Below, piece by piece: positions 8,107 to 15,646 of a DNA stretch of 64,000 nucleotides (position 1 is the stretch's first letter; each line of letters opens with the position of its first letter). A program made the translations under genes and the position numbers. The DNA is taken from assembly GCF_019972155.1 (NCBI RefSeq), contig NZ_BOVL01000014.1, positions 1 through 64,000 of the forward strand, given 5' to 3'. Source of the stretch: Bradyrhizobium sp. RD5-C2 (GTDB taxonomy: Bacteria > Pseudomonadota > Alphaproteobacteria > Rhizobiales > Xanthobacteraceae). Under the pieces are notes generated by a model. It was not told the origin of the DNA, made no database searches, and saw nothing but the letters and a program-made list of their open reading frames with translations.

Positions 8107-9045
8107 ATGTTGCGACGAATTCTCCTCCTGGCCGGTTTGGCCGGCTTGATCGGCTTCGGTGTGTTCTGGTGGCTGACGATCCCCGCGACCGTCGCCGCGA
8201 GCGCGCTGCCCGCCTACCAGCCCAACCTGGCCAACGGGCTCACAACGTTCAATGCGGGAGGATGTTCCTCCTGCCACGCGGTGCCGAAGCAGGACGACCG
8301 CACCAGGCTCGGCGGCGGCCTCGCGATACCGTCGCCGTTCGGGACCTTCTATGCGCCGAACATCTCGCCGGACCCGAACGACGGCATCGGCCGCTGGAGC
8401 GAGGCGGATTTCGTCACCGCGGTCATGAAGGGCACCTCGCCGGCGGGGACGCACTATTTTCCGGCGTTTCCCTACACGTCCTATCAGCACGCCAGGGTCA
8501 ACGACGTGCGCGACCTGTTCGCCTATCTGAAGACCCTGCCGTCGGTCGCCGGCAAGGTGCGCGACCACGACGTGCCTTTTCCCTTCAACATCAGGCGCAA
8601 TGTCGGGGTCTGGAAATTCCTGTTCATGGACGGCAAGCCGTTCGTCGCGGATGCGAGCCGCTCGGCGCATTGGTATCGCGGCGCCTATCTCGTCAACAGC
8701 TTCGGCCATTGCGCCGAGTGTCACAGCCCGCGCAATTTGCTCGGCGGCATCATCACTTCGCAGCGCTTCGCCGGGGGCCCTAATCCGGAAGGCGAAGGCT
8801 GGGTGCCCAACATCACGCCGCGGGGGCTCTCGGACTGGAGCGCGAAGGACGTCGCCTACTTCCTCGAGAGCGGACAGACGCCGGACGGCGATAGCGCCGG
8901 CGGATCGATGGTGCGCGTGATCCGCAACACCTCGCAGCTCTCAACAAGCGATCGCGATGCAATCGCCGAATACATCAAGTCGCTGCCGCCGGTCGACGGG
9001 CCGCCGAAGCCGACGCGCAAGACGGACAAGACTGATCCTTCCTGA
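8107..9045 (+). CDS. Membrane-anchored diheme cytochrome c
   Basis: This 312-residue protein has an uncleaved N-terminal anchor (LRRILLLAGLAGLIGFGVFWWL) and two haem motifs, CSSCH at 53-57 and CAECH at 202-206. Each sits in a class I cytochrome c fold, with recurring Asn-Ile-(Ser/Thr)-Pro distal segments (YAPNISPDPNDGIG and VPNITPRGLSDW). The layout resembles the cytochrome subunits of membrane-bound alcohol and aldehyde dehydrogenases, which pass electrons from a periplasmic dehydrogenase to the quinone pool or oxidase. No such dehydrogenase subunit is adjacent; the CoxL-like gene 1.2 kb upstream is a conceivable but unproven partner. The polar, lysine-rich tail is probably periplasmic. Confidence 0.92.
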   Translation: MLRRILLLAGLAGLIGFGVFWWLTIPATVAASALPAYQPNLANGLTTFNAGGCSSCHAVPKQDDRTRLGGGLAIPSPFGTFYAPNISPDPNDGIGRWSEADFVTAVMKGTSPAGTHYFPAFPYTSYQHARVNDVRDLFAYLKTLPSVAGKVRDHDVPFPFNIRRNVGVWKFLFMDGKPFVADASRSAHWYRGAYLVNSFGHCAECHSPRNLLGGIITSQRFAGGPNPEGEGWVPNITPRGLSDWSAKDVAYFLESGQTPDGDSAGGSMVRVIRNTSQLSTSDRDAIAEYIKSLPPVDGPPKPTRKTDKTDPS

Positions 9046-9069
9046 TTGCGCCGGGCGATGCTTGGCCTG

Positions 9070-9423
9070 CTATCCGCGCCAAGCACTGGCGGCAATGACC
9101 ATCAAGCCGCCGGCAATCGCGAGGTCCTTGAAGAATAGCGTTCGTTCCACCTTGTTGGCGAGGTCGAGATGAAACCCGAACGCGGTCGCGAGGCAAAACA
9201 GCGCCAGCGCGCCGGCGGCGAATGACGACTGCCAGCCGATCAGCAACGCCAGGCCGGCACCAAGCTCGAGTGCGATGACCAACGGCAGCAGCATGCCGGG
9301 AATATGGTGTGCCGCCATGTGGTCGAGGAACGGCTTCGGGCCGGCGATCTTGGCTCCGCCGGCAAGGATGAACAGCAATGCGAGCAGGCTTCGTCCGGCA
9401 ATCGTGACCATCGTGATCGGCAT
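9070..9423 (-). CDS. DoxX family membrane protein
   Basis: This 117-residue protein has four hydrophobic segments and the DoxX pattern (GRSLLALLFILAGGAKIAGP near the N-terminus, LELGAGLALLIGW in the middle, FFKDLAIAGGLMVIAA at the end). The start at 9423 follows a GGAGGATC ribosome site. DoxX-like proteins are small inner-membrane proteins linked to redox or thiol stress, without a single defined reaction. It follows the membrane gene 9444-10118 by 20 bases on the same strand, so the two form an operon probably controlled by the divergent TetR regulator. Confidence 0.88.
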   Translation of the reverse strand: MPITMVTIAGRSLLALLFILAGGAKIAGPKPFLDHMAAHHIPGMLLPLVIALELGAGLALLIGWQSSFAAGALALFCLATAFGFHLDLANKVERTLFFKDLAIAGGLMVIAASAWRG

Positions 9424-9443
9424 CGGGGGATCCTCCGGGTTTG

Positions 9444-10118
9444 TTATTGGCTGTTTTGACCGTGGCTTCTGGCCTGTGAAGCGAACAGGACGGCGGACAG
9501 GATGAAGGCAAAGACGAAGAAGATCGTCCGTCCCAGGACCAGCGCCTTCGCCTGCTCCACCGGCGTGACCGAAATCAGCACCCCGAACGGGATGTAGCAC
9601 CACAGCACAACCGCGATGGTCTTGCCGAGCCTGCCGAGCTGCAGGAAGCCGAACGAGAACAGCAAGACTGCGAGATAGCTGGCGTGAAACTTGACCTGGG
9701 AAGCGATCATCTGCAGCTCCCCATCGGCCGGCGACAGCGGCAATCCGTTCTGGATCGCGTGCGCCATGGTCATGATGTGGTGGTTCTCGACGCAATCGAG
9801 GATCACCGTGAGCATCATGGAGGCGAGCGCGATGCCCAGCAGATACGGGTCCATGATGGTGCGCAGCCGGGCGGCCAGTACGGTGAAAAACGCCCCGTAG
9901 AAGATCATGAAGAGATTATCGAGCCCGAGATTGAGCCGCAGGCCGAACGGCACCAGCGGGGTCCCGAGATACGCGCCATAGGCTTCGACGGAGCGTGCGG
10001 TCTGGAAGAAATCCTGCGAACCCTTGGTGGTGAGGATACCGATCACCATGGCCGCGACGGTCGACGCCGCGAGCGTCGCCAGAATCGCGAGCGTGCGGTC
10101 CAATCGGCTGATCTGCAT
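9444..10118 (-). CDS. Integral membrane protein of unknown function
   Basis: This 224-residue protein is predicted to be an inner-membrane protein with about six hydrophobic segments (for example LAILATLAASTVAAMVIGIL, LFMIFYGAFFTVLAARL and TIFFVFAFILSAVLF). I do not recognise the family. The conserved-looking region DCVENHHIMTMAHAIQNG, between membrane segments, contains acidic and histidine residues that could bind metal or haem; this is speculative. It is first in a two-gene operon with doxX. Its promoter faces a TetR gene across 125 bases that hold a strong palindrome, so it is probably repressed by that regulator. Confidence 0.8.
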   Translation of the reverse strand: MQISRLDRTLAILATLAASTVAAMVIGILTTKGSQDFFQTARSVEAYGAYLGTPLVPFGLRLNLGLDNLFMIFYGAFFTVLAARLRTIMDPYLLGIALASMMLTVILDCVENHHIMTMAHAIQNGLPLSPADGELQMIASQVKFHASYLAVLLFSFGFLQLGRLGKTIAVVLWCYIPFGVLISVTPVEQAKALVLGRTIFFVFAFILSAVLFASQARSHGQNSQ

Positions 10119-10163
10119 GATATAGCTACTCCGTGTCCGTAAAGCCGACTCGTCGAGTTACAA

Positions 10164-10203
10164 ATATCAGCTGCTATCTGAAAATAGATATCAGATGATA
10201 TCT
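10164..10203. promoter_or_regulatory. Tandem palindromic operator between the TetR gene and the membrane-protein/doxX operon
   Basis: A perfect dyad AGATATCA-GA-TGATATCT lies at 10186-10203. A second, imperfect dyad built on ATATCAGCTGCTAT lies at 10164-10177, so two half-site families (ATATCA, TATCTGAAAAT) repeat across 40 bp. The site lies 46-85 bases from the membrane-protein start and 41 bases from the TetR start. It is AT-rich in a GC-rich region. This is the expected arrangement for a self-regulating TetR repressor. Confidence 0.75.
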
Positions 10204-10243
10204 GAAAATCAATTGGTATTTGTAAGTTCGGGAGCCCAATCCG

Positions 10244-10849
10244 TTGCCCAGGCTAAATCGCGAGGAAAGTCAGGCCCGTACCAAGAGTCTCCTGATCGAG
10301 GCGGCGCGCGAGGAGATCATCAAGAAGGGGTTTGCGCAGGCGTCCGTGCGCGACATCGCCGACGCGGCCGGATTTTCGCAGGGCGCGTTCTATTCGAATT
10401 TTCCCGACAAGGAGGCGATCCTCCTGGAGTTGGTGCAACAGCACCAATCCGAGGAGCGTGCAAAAATCGAAAGCGTGCTGGGGCAGACGCCGGGCGAGCC
10501 AGCGAAGGTGATGGCGGGCCTCGAAAAATGGGCCGCCACCGCCAATTCGGATCCGGGGTTTGCCGTGCTGGCGATCGAGCTGCAATTGCAGGCGCTGCGC
10601 AGCCCGACTTTCGCGCAAGGCTATAACGAACTCAACCGCAAGCACCGCCGCGCGCTGGGCGTGCTGGTGACGCGCCTGTTCGAGGTGCTTGGCAAGCAGG
10701 CGCCCGCCGATCCTGTGGAGATCGCTACCGGCTTCATCGCATTGGGCCGCGGCATGGCGCTGTTGTCGAGGGGCGGCGAGGTCAGTCGCAGCGGCCGGAT
10801 CGTCGTCACGTTCCTGAAGGCGCTGATCGACTCGGCGCCGGCCGCCTAG
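10244..10849 (+). CDS. TetR family transcriptional regulator
   Basis: This 201-residue regulator starts at TTG 10244 (GGAGCC 8 bases upstream; no better ATG). The N-terminal HTH is clear: ARTKSLLIEAAREEIIKKGFAQASVRDIADAAGFSQGAFYSNFPDKEAILLELV, residues about 12-65. The C-terminal helical ligand domain is variable, as usual. It is divergent from the membrane-protein/doxX operon, and the intervening palindrome is the probable operator for both. The inducer cannot be inferred. Confidence 0.93.
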   Translation: MPRLNREESQARTKSLLIEAAREEIIKKGFAQASVRDIADAAGFSQGAFYSNFPDKEAILLELVQQHQSEERAKIESVLGQTPGEPAKVMAGLEKWAATANSDPGFAVLAIELQLQALRSPTFAQGYNELNRKHRRALGVLVTRLFEVLGKQAPADPVEIATGFIALGRGMALLSRGGEVSRSGRIVVTFLKALIDSAPAA

Positions 10850-10892
10850 CGGCGCGCGCCTCGCCAATCGGACATGTGTGAAGATCGATGCG

Positions 10893-11138
10893 CTACTTCG
10901 CGCCGAACGCCTTGAAGGTGATGATGGTGAGGGTGTCCTGGATGCCCGGGATCACCTGAACCTTCTCGTTGATGAAATGGCCGATGTCGGTGTCGTGGTC
11001 GACGTAGAACTTGACCAGCAGATCGTAATTGCCCGCGGTGGAATAGATCTCGGACGCAATCTCGGCTTCCGCCAGCGCGTTGGCGACGGTGTAGGACTGG
11101 CCGAGCTTGCATTTGATCTGGACGAAGAAAGGAACCAT
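10893..11138 (-). CDS. Stand-alone Lrp/AsnC ligand-binding (RAM) domain protein
   Basis: This 81-residue protein consists solely of the alpha/beta RAM domain that forms the C-terminal half of Lrp/AsnC regulators. It has the usual core VPFFVQIKCKLGQS, the GNYDLLVKFYVDHDTDIGHFI segment and the C-terminal TIITFKAFG strand. There is no DNA-binding domain. Stand-alone RAM proteins oligomerise and bind amino acids in other organisms; the role here is unknown. It faces away from thiD, with 193 bases between them, so no operon partner is evident. Confidence 0.87.
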   Translation of the reverse strand: MVPFFVQIKCKLGQSYTVANALAEAEIASEIYSTAGNYDLLVKFYVDHDTDIGHFINEKVQVIPGIQDTLTIITFKAFGAK

Positions 11139-11331
11139 CGAAGTCGTCTCCGGGGATTTCGGCGACTATAGGCCCAAAACGGGCGGTCAAGGCAAGGGGG
11201 CAAGGCAACGGGGCAACAAGGCCAACTCGCGGTAAAATCAGGCGAACTTGCTGCCGATGGGCGGCCGGGCTAGGACAGGTCATGATCCTGTTCGCAACGG
11301 TCTCATTCGTCTCAACCGCCGGTGCCGCACA

Positions 11332-12129
11332 ATGACGCCGGTCGCGCTCACCATCGCCGGCTCGGATTCCTCGGGCGGGGCGGGCATCCAGGCCGACCTC
11401 AAGAGCTTTGCCGCGTTCGGGGTGTACGGCGCCTCCGCGATCACGGCGCTGACCGCGCAGAACACCACCGGCGTCAGCGGCATCCATCCGGTGCCCGCTT
11501 CGTTCGTCACGGCCCAGATCGATGCGGTGTTCTCCGACCTCGACGTCGGCGCGGTGAAGATCGGCATGGTGGCGCAGGCCGAGACGATCGTGGCGATCGC
11601 CGACGGGCTGAAACGCTGGGCGCCGCGCCACATCGTGCTCGACCCGGTGATGGTGGCAACTTCGGGCGATCGGCTGCTGGCTGCCGAGGCGATCGATGCG
11701 CTGAAGACCATGCTGTTTCCGCTGGCCTCGCTGATCACGCCGAACCTGCCGGAAACGGCGGCGCTGCTGAACGAGCCGGTCGCTGCGAGCGAGGCCGACG
11801 TCGCGCGACAGGGCAGGCAATTGCTGGCGATGGGATGTCGCGCGGTGCTGGTCAAGGGCGGCCATGGGCACGGCGCCGAGAGCATCGACTATCTGATCGA
11901 TCGCGAGCGCAGCATCGCGCTCGCGGCGCCGCGCATTGAAACTGCCAACACGCACGGCACCGGCTGCTCGCTGTCATCGGCGATCGCAGCCGGACTCGCG
12001 AAAGGCGAAGGCCTGGAGACCGCCGTGCGCAACGCCAAGGCCTGGATCACGGAAGCGATCGCCGCCGCCGATCGCTTCGCCGTCGGACATGGCCACGGGC
12101 CGGTGCATCACTTCCACAAATTTTACTGA
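11332..12129 (+). CDS. thiD: Hydroxymethylpyrimidine/phosphomethylpyrimidine kinase
   Basis: This 265-residue ribokinase-fold kinase of thiamine biosynthesis phosphorylates HMP and then HMP-P to give HMP-PP. Diagnostic motifs are ALTIAGSDSSGGAGIQADLKSF at the N-terminus, GAVKIGMV, VLDPVMVATSGD, the LVKGGH strand and the catalytic anion hole/Cys motif TANTHGTGCSLSSAI. The ATG at 11332 begins exactly at the family N-terminus; the frame is open 84 bases further upstream without similarity. No THI-box (TPP riboswitch) pattern is visible upstream and no other thi genes are adjacent, so this looks like an isolated salvage or biosynthetic gene. Confidence 0.96.
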   Translation: MTPVALTIAGSDSSGGAGIQADLKSFAAFGVYGASAITALTAQNTTGVSGIHPVPASFVTAQIDAVFSDLDVGAVKIGMVAQAETIVAIADGLKRWAPRHIVLDPVMVATSGDRLLAAEAIDALKTMLFPLASLITPNLPETAALLNEPVAASEADVARQGRQLLAMGCRAVLVKGGHGHGAESIDYLIDRERSIALAAPRIETANTHGTGCSLSSAIAAGLAKGEGLETAVRNAKAWITEAIAAADRFAVGHGHGPVHHFHKFY

Positions 12130-12335
12130 CCGCTGCGCTTCATCCGGGCTACGTATTCAACCGCCACGCATTCGCCGCTCCGTTGTTCCGCTGCGATATG
12201 CAGGCAACACAACGCCTGTTCCGCACAGCTTCGCCCACCCATGTCGCCAGATTGTCGCACGCCGCTGTTATCCGCAGGGAAGGGGGCGTGCGGCTGATTC
12301 TCGTTAACTGTTAGTGAGGCCTTGGGGCGCGAGGG

Positions 12336-12353
12336 TCGTCATCGCCTTGTCAC
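12336..12353 (+). promoter_or_regulatory. Candidate Pho box
   Basis: Two 7-base direct repeats, TCGTCAT and TTGTCAC, are separated by 4 bases (CGCC), giving the 11-bp periodicity of PhoB sites (consensus CTGTCAT-N4-CTGTCAT). They match 5/7 and 6/7 positions. The site is 24 bases before the ATG of the metallophosphoesterase/glycosyltransferase operon, close enough to suggest that translation may start at the TTG at 12392. Confidence 0.6.
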
Positions 12354-12376
12354 AGGAATCTGTTAGGTGCACAGGC

Positions 12377-13189
12377 ATGGGAAGTGACTCCTTGAGTGAA
12401 GAGAGCCCCGAGCGGCGCTTTCGCACTTTGTTTATCTCCGATGTCCATCTCGGAGCCCGCGGTTCGCAAGCCGACCGCCTGCTGGACTTCCTCCGCTCCC
12501 ACGATGCCGACACGATCTACCTCGTTGGTGATATCGTCGACGGCTGGGCGCTGAAGTCGAACTGGCACTGGCCGCAGACCCATAATGATTTCGTGCAGAA
12601 GATGCTGCGCAAGGCGCGCAAGGGCGCCAAGGTGATCTACGTCCCGGGCAACCACGACGAGTTCCTGCGCAAATATTACGGCACGCATTTCGGCGGCATC
12701 GACGTGGTGGAGAACACCGTTCACACCGGCGCCGACGGCAAGCGCTACCTCGTGATCCACGGCGACATCTTCGATCTCGTGGTGCAGAACGCGCGCTGGC
12801 TCGCCCATCTCGGCGACAAGGCCTACGACTTCGCGATTCAGATGAATCGCTTCGTCAACTTCTTCCGCAAGATGTTCGGCGTGCCGTACTGGTCGCTGTC
12901 GCAATGGGCCAAGCTGAAGGTCAAGAAGGCGGTGAACTATATCGGCGCGTTCGAGGCGACGCTGGCCGGCGAAGCGCGGCGTCACGGCTGCGACGGCGTG
13001 ATCTGCGGCCACATCCATTACGCGACGATTCATGACGAGCACGGCATCCGCTACATGAATTGCGGAGACTGGGTCGAGAGCTGCACGGCGCTCGCCGAGC
13101 ATGAGGACGGCAGCTTCGAAATCATCACCTGGACCGACCCGGTGCGCCGGATCGCGCCGGTTCCGCGAGTGACGGCACGCGCTGCATGA
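12377..13189 (+). CDS. LpxH-fold metallophosphoesterase, probable phospholipase C of the PlcP type
   Basis: This protein of about 270 residues is a calcineurin-like phosphoesterase of the LpxH/YbbF group. The metal ligands are in order: SDVHLG, VGDIVDGW, PGNHDEF, IHGDIFD and CGHIHYA. LpxH removes UMP from UDP-diacylglucosamine, but alphaproteobacteria usually use LpxI for that step. The same fold includes rhizobial PlcP, which releases diacylglycerol from phosphatidylcholine during phosphate starvation. A Pho-box-like repeat precedes the gene and a GT4 glycosyltransferase overlaps it by 4 bases, the plcP-agt arrangement known from other bacteria. PlcP is therefore the better guess, though not proved. 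The start is uncertain: ATG 12377 has no good ribosome site, whereas GGGAAG stands 7 bases before TTG 12392. Confidence 0.85.
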   Translation: MGSDSLSEESPERRFRTLFISDVHLGARGSQADRLLDFLRSHDADTIYLVGDIVDGWALKSNWHWPQTHNDFVQKMLRKARKGAKVIYVPGNHDEFLRKYYGTHFGGIDVVENTVHTGADGKRYLVIHGDIFDLVVQNARWLAHLGDKAYDFAIQMNRFVNFFRKMFGVPYWSLSQWAKLKVKKAVNYIGAFEATLAGEARRHGCDGVICGHIHYATIHDEHGIRYMNCGDWVESCTALAEHEDGSFEIITWTDPVRRIAPVPRVTARAA

Positions 13190-14277
13190 CGCATATCCTG
13201 GTCGCGACCGATGCATGGCATCCCCAGGTCAACGGGGTTGTCCGCACGCTGACCATGATGGCACAGGCGGCGAAATCGCTCGGCGTCGAGGTGAGCTTCC
13301 TGACGCCGGACGAGTTCCGCACCTTCGCGATGCCGAGCTATCGCGATCTCCGGCTTGCGCTGCCGTACCAGGCCAAGGTCGCAAGCCTGATCGAGGCGGC
13401 CAAGCCCGACAGCATCCATATTGCGACCGAAGGTCCGATCGGGCTGTCGGTCCGCCGCTATTGCCGCAAGCACGGCCTGCCGTTCACGACAAGCTTTCAC
13501 ACCCGCTTTCCCGAATACGTCTCGGCACGGACGCCGGTCCCCGAGGCCTGGGTGTGGCGCGCGCTGCGCTGGTTCCACCGGCCGAGCCGGGCGGTGATGG
13601 CCGCGACCCCGGCGCTGGCCGCCGAATTGCGCCAGCGCGGCTTCCGCAACGTGGTGCTGTGGTCGCGCGGCGTCGACACCGCGTTGTTCCATCCGCGCGA
13701 TGTCGATCTCTGCCTGCCGCAGCCGGTCTATCTCAGCGTCGGCCGGGTGGCGGTGGAGAAGAACCTCGAGGCGTTCCTCGATCTCGATCTGCCCGGCACC
13801 AAAATCGTGGTCGGCGATGGCCCGGCGCGGGCGGCGCTGGAGCGGAGATATCCGGAGGCCGTCTTCCTCGGCGCCCGCCATGGGGAAGAATTGGCTGAAA
13901 TCTATGCCGCGGCCGATGTGTTCGTTTTCCCCAGCCGCACCGATACGTTCGGTTTGGTGCTGCTCGAGGCGCTGGCCAGTGGCCTGCCGGTTGCCGCTTT
14001 TCCAGTCACCGGCCCCCGCGACGTGATCGGCGCCGCGCCGGTCGGGGTGCTCGACGAGGATCTGCACCACGCCTGCCTGGAGGCGCTCGGCATCTCGCGG
14101 CAGGCTTGCGTCGATTTTGCCGCGCTCCACACTTGGCAGGCGTCGGCCCGGGTGTTCATCGACCGCTGCATGAACGTCCGCCCCGTCGCGCCCGACAGCG
14201 AGGGGGAGGCGTTCGAATTCGGCGCCGAAGAGCACCATTTTGCGGCATTGCCGGCGCCACAGCCAAACTCACGCTAA
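13186..14277 (+). CDS. GT4 family glycosyltransferase, probable diacylglycerol glycosyltransferase (Agt-like)
   Basis: This 363-residue GT-B enzyme has the N-terminal acceptor domain signature TDAWHPQVNGVVRTL and a glycosyltransferase-1 domain. Visible features are YLSVGRVAVEKNLEAFL, VGDGPARAALE, and the donor-binding E-x7-E region FVFPSRTDTFGLVLLEALASGLPVAA. The ATG overlaps the stop of the preceding phosphoesterase (ATGA), so the two are translationally coupled. GT4 enzymes of this subgroup transfer sugars to lipids or phosphatidylinositol. Beside a PlcP-like enzyme the best inference is conversion of released diacylglycerol to a glycolipid that replaces phospholipids under low phosphate. 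The family is certain; donor and acceptor are not. Confidence 0.88.
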   Translation: MTHILVATDAWHPQVNGVVRTLTMMAQAAKSLGVEVSFLTPDEFRTFAMPSYRDLRLALPYQAKVASLIEAAKPDSIHIATEGPIGLSVRRYCRKHGLPFTTSFHTRFPEYVSARTPVPEAWVWRALRWFHRPSRAVMAATPALAAELRQRGFRNVVLWSRGVDTALFHPRDVDLCLPQPVYLSVGRVAVEKNLEAFLDLDLPGTKIVVGDGPARAALERRYPEAVFLGARHGEELAEIYAAADVFVFPSRTDTFGLVLLEALASGLPVAAFPVTGPRDVIGAAPVGVLDEDLHHACLEALGISRQACVDFAALHTWQASARVFIDRCMNVRPVAPDSEGEAFEFGAEEHHFAALPAPQPNSR

Positions 14278-14319
14278 AGCGTCTTGCCCGCCGGGCCGCC
14301 GCCGCGATACAAATCGTGG

Positions 14320-15309
14320 ATGACGGACATCACTCTCAATCCACCCGTCGCTGCCGCGGACATCGATGCCGCCGCACGGGTGGTCGCGCCGTTCGCGGTG
14401 CGCACGCCGCTCCTGACTTTCCCCGTTCTCAACGAACGCGTCGGCACCCAGGTCTTCCTCAAGCCCGAGATGCTGCAAAGGACCGGATCGTTCAAGTTCC
14501 GCGGCGCCTTCAACAAGCTCGCCTCGATACCGCAGGACAAGCGGAGCGGGGGCGTGGTCGCGTTCTCCTCGGGCAACCACGCCCAGGGCGTTGCCGCGGC
14601 GGCAAAGATTCTCAACATGCAGGCGACCATCGTGATGCCTGCGGACTCTCCGATCACCAAGCGCGAGCGGACCAAGTCCTATGGCGCCGAGGTCGTTCTG
14701 TACGATCGCGATCGCGACGACCGCGAGGCGATCGCCAATGGCATCGCCAGCAAGCGCGGCGCGACGTTGGTGCGTCCCTATGACGATCCCTTCGTGATCG
14801 CAGGCCAGGGCACCGCCGGCCGCGAGATCGCCGAGGACATGGCCGCGCTCGGGCTCGTGCCCGATATCGTGGTCGCGCCGGCTTCCGGCGGCGGCCTGAT
14901 CGCGGGTGTTGCCACCGCGGTGAAGGCGAAATTCCCGCAGTCCCAGGTGATCGTGGCCGAGCCCGCGGGCTATGACGATCATGCTCTGTCGCTCAAGGTC
15001 GGCCATCGCGAGGCGCATGCGGTCGCGCCGCGCACCATCTGCGATGCGCTGATGGCGATGATGCCGGGCGAGCTCACCTTCGCCATCAACAGCAAGCTGC
15101 TCGCAAACGGCGTCAGCGTCTCCGACGACGAGGTCGGTGCTGCCGTCGCTTTTGCCTATCGCGAGTTGAAGCTCGTGGTCGAGCCCGGCGGCGCAGTCGG
15201 CCTCGCGGCGCTGCTGGCGGGACGGATCGACGCCAAGGGCAAGAACGTCGTCATCGTGCTCTCGGGCGGCAATGTCGACGCCGACCTGTTCGCGAAGCTC
15301 GTCGCCTGA
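14320..15309 (+). CDS. Threonine/serine dehydratase (PLP-dependent, fold type II)
   Basis: This 329-residue PLP enzyme is of the threonine ammonia-lyase/serine racemase group. The cofactor lysine lies in GSFKFRGAFNKL, the substrate loop is SSGNHAQGVA, the PLP-phosphate glycine loop is PASGGGLIAG, and SGGNVD is near the C-terminus. It lacks the C-terminal ACT-like regulatory domain of biosynthetic IlvA, so it is the short catabolic or racemase-like form. It deaminates L-threonine or L-serine to 2-oxobutyrate or pyruvate; racemase activity cannot be excluded. It begins 43 bases after the glycosyltransferase and is followed by a hairpin. A role in the lipid operon is unlikely. Confidence 0.92.
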   Translation: MTDITLNPPVAAADIDAAARVVAPFAVRTPLLTFPVLNERVGTQVFLKPEMLQRTGSFKFRGAFNKLASIPQDKRSGGVVAFSSGNHAQGVAAAAKILNMQATIVMPADSPITKRERTKSYGAEVVLYDRDRDDREAIANGIASKRGATLVRPYDDPFVIAGQGTAGREIAEDMAALGLVPDIVVAPASGGGLIAGVATAVKAKFPQSQVIVAEPAGYDDHALSLKVGHREAHAVAPRTICDALMAMMPGELTFAINSKLLANGVSVSDDEVGAAVAFAYRELKLVVEPGGAVGLAALLAGRIDAKGKNVVIVLSGGNVDADLFAKLVA

Positions 15310-15326
15310 GAACAGCATCTTGAAGA

Positions 15327-15363
15327 GAAACGGGGCAGGGCGGTAGTCGCTCTGCCCCGTTTC
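15327..15363 (+). terminator. Hairpin terminator between convergent genes
   Basis: A perfect 12-bp stem (GAAACGGGGCAG / CTGCCCCGTTTC) with a 13-base loop lies 18 bases after the dehydratase stop. The complementary A-rich and T-rich ends suit termination from both directions; it also lies 19 bases beyond the end of the minus-strand gene at 15382. Confidence 0.7.
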
Positions 15364-15381
15364 GTTGTGCGACGCCGCTGA

Positions 15382-15636
15382 TCAATGCCTGAAGCCGCCA
15401 TAGCGATCGATGAAGCTTCGTTTGACCTGAAACCGTGTGACGAATCCGGCGCCGCTCGCGGGCACGTTCCAGTCGCGCGCAATCTTTGCGGCGTACTCTT
15501 CCGTCAGGACCGGATAGAAGATCGGTTGATCGGGAAGCCGCGGCGGAAAGGCACGCATGCCACCCTGCTCGATCAGCGCGAGCTCCTGGGGGCCCACCGG
15601 CCGCCAAAGAGTGATCGCGTCGGTTTCGTCGGGCAT
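15382..15636 (-). CDS. Small conserved hypothetical protein
   Basis: This 84-residue soluble protein begins MPDETDAITLWRPVGPQELALIEQ and contains GMRAFPPRLPDQPIFYPVLTEEYAAKIARDWNV. I recall this pattern from small rhizobial proteins loosely annotated as ADP-ribosylation/crystallin J1-like; the name carries no proven function. Those relatives seem to run about 25 residues longer, so this copy may be C-terminally shortened, but no frameshifted continuation is visible before the terminator. It starts 10 bases after the upstream gene (15647-16978) on the same strand and is probably co-transcribed with it. Confidence 0.7.
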   Translation of the reverse strand: MPDETDAITLWRPVGPQELALIEQGGMRAFPPRLPDQPIFYPVLTEEYAAKIARDWNVPASGAGFVTRFQVKRSFIDRYGGFRH

Positions 15637-15646
15637 CGGACCGCGC

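Noticed and set aside
11139..11331. Possible TPP riboswitch upstream of thiD
   Set aside because: No THI-box signature (such as CTGAGA with the paired conserved blocks) is visible.
12377..13189. Calling the phosphoesterase LpxH of lipid A synthesis
   Set aside because: Alphaproteobacteria normally use LpxI, no lpx genes are adjacent, and the coupled GT4 gene plus Pho-box-like site favour a PlcP role. LpxH activity is not excluded.
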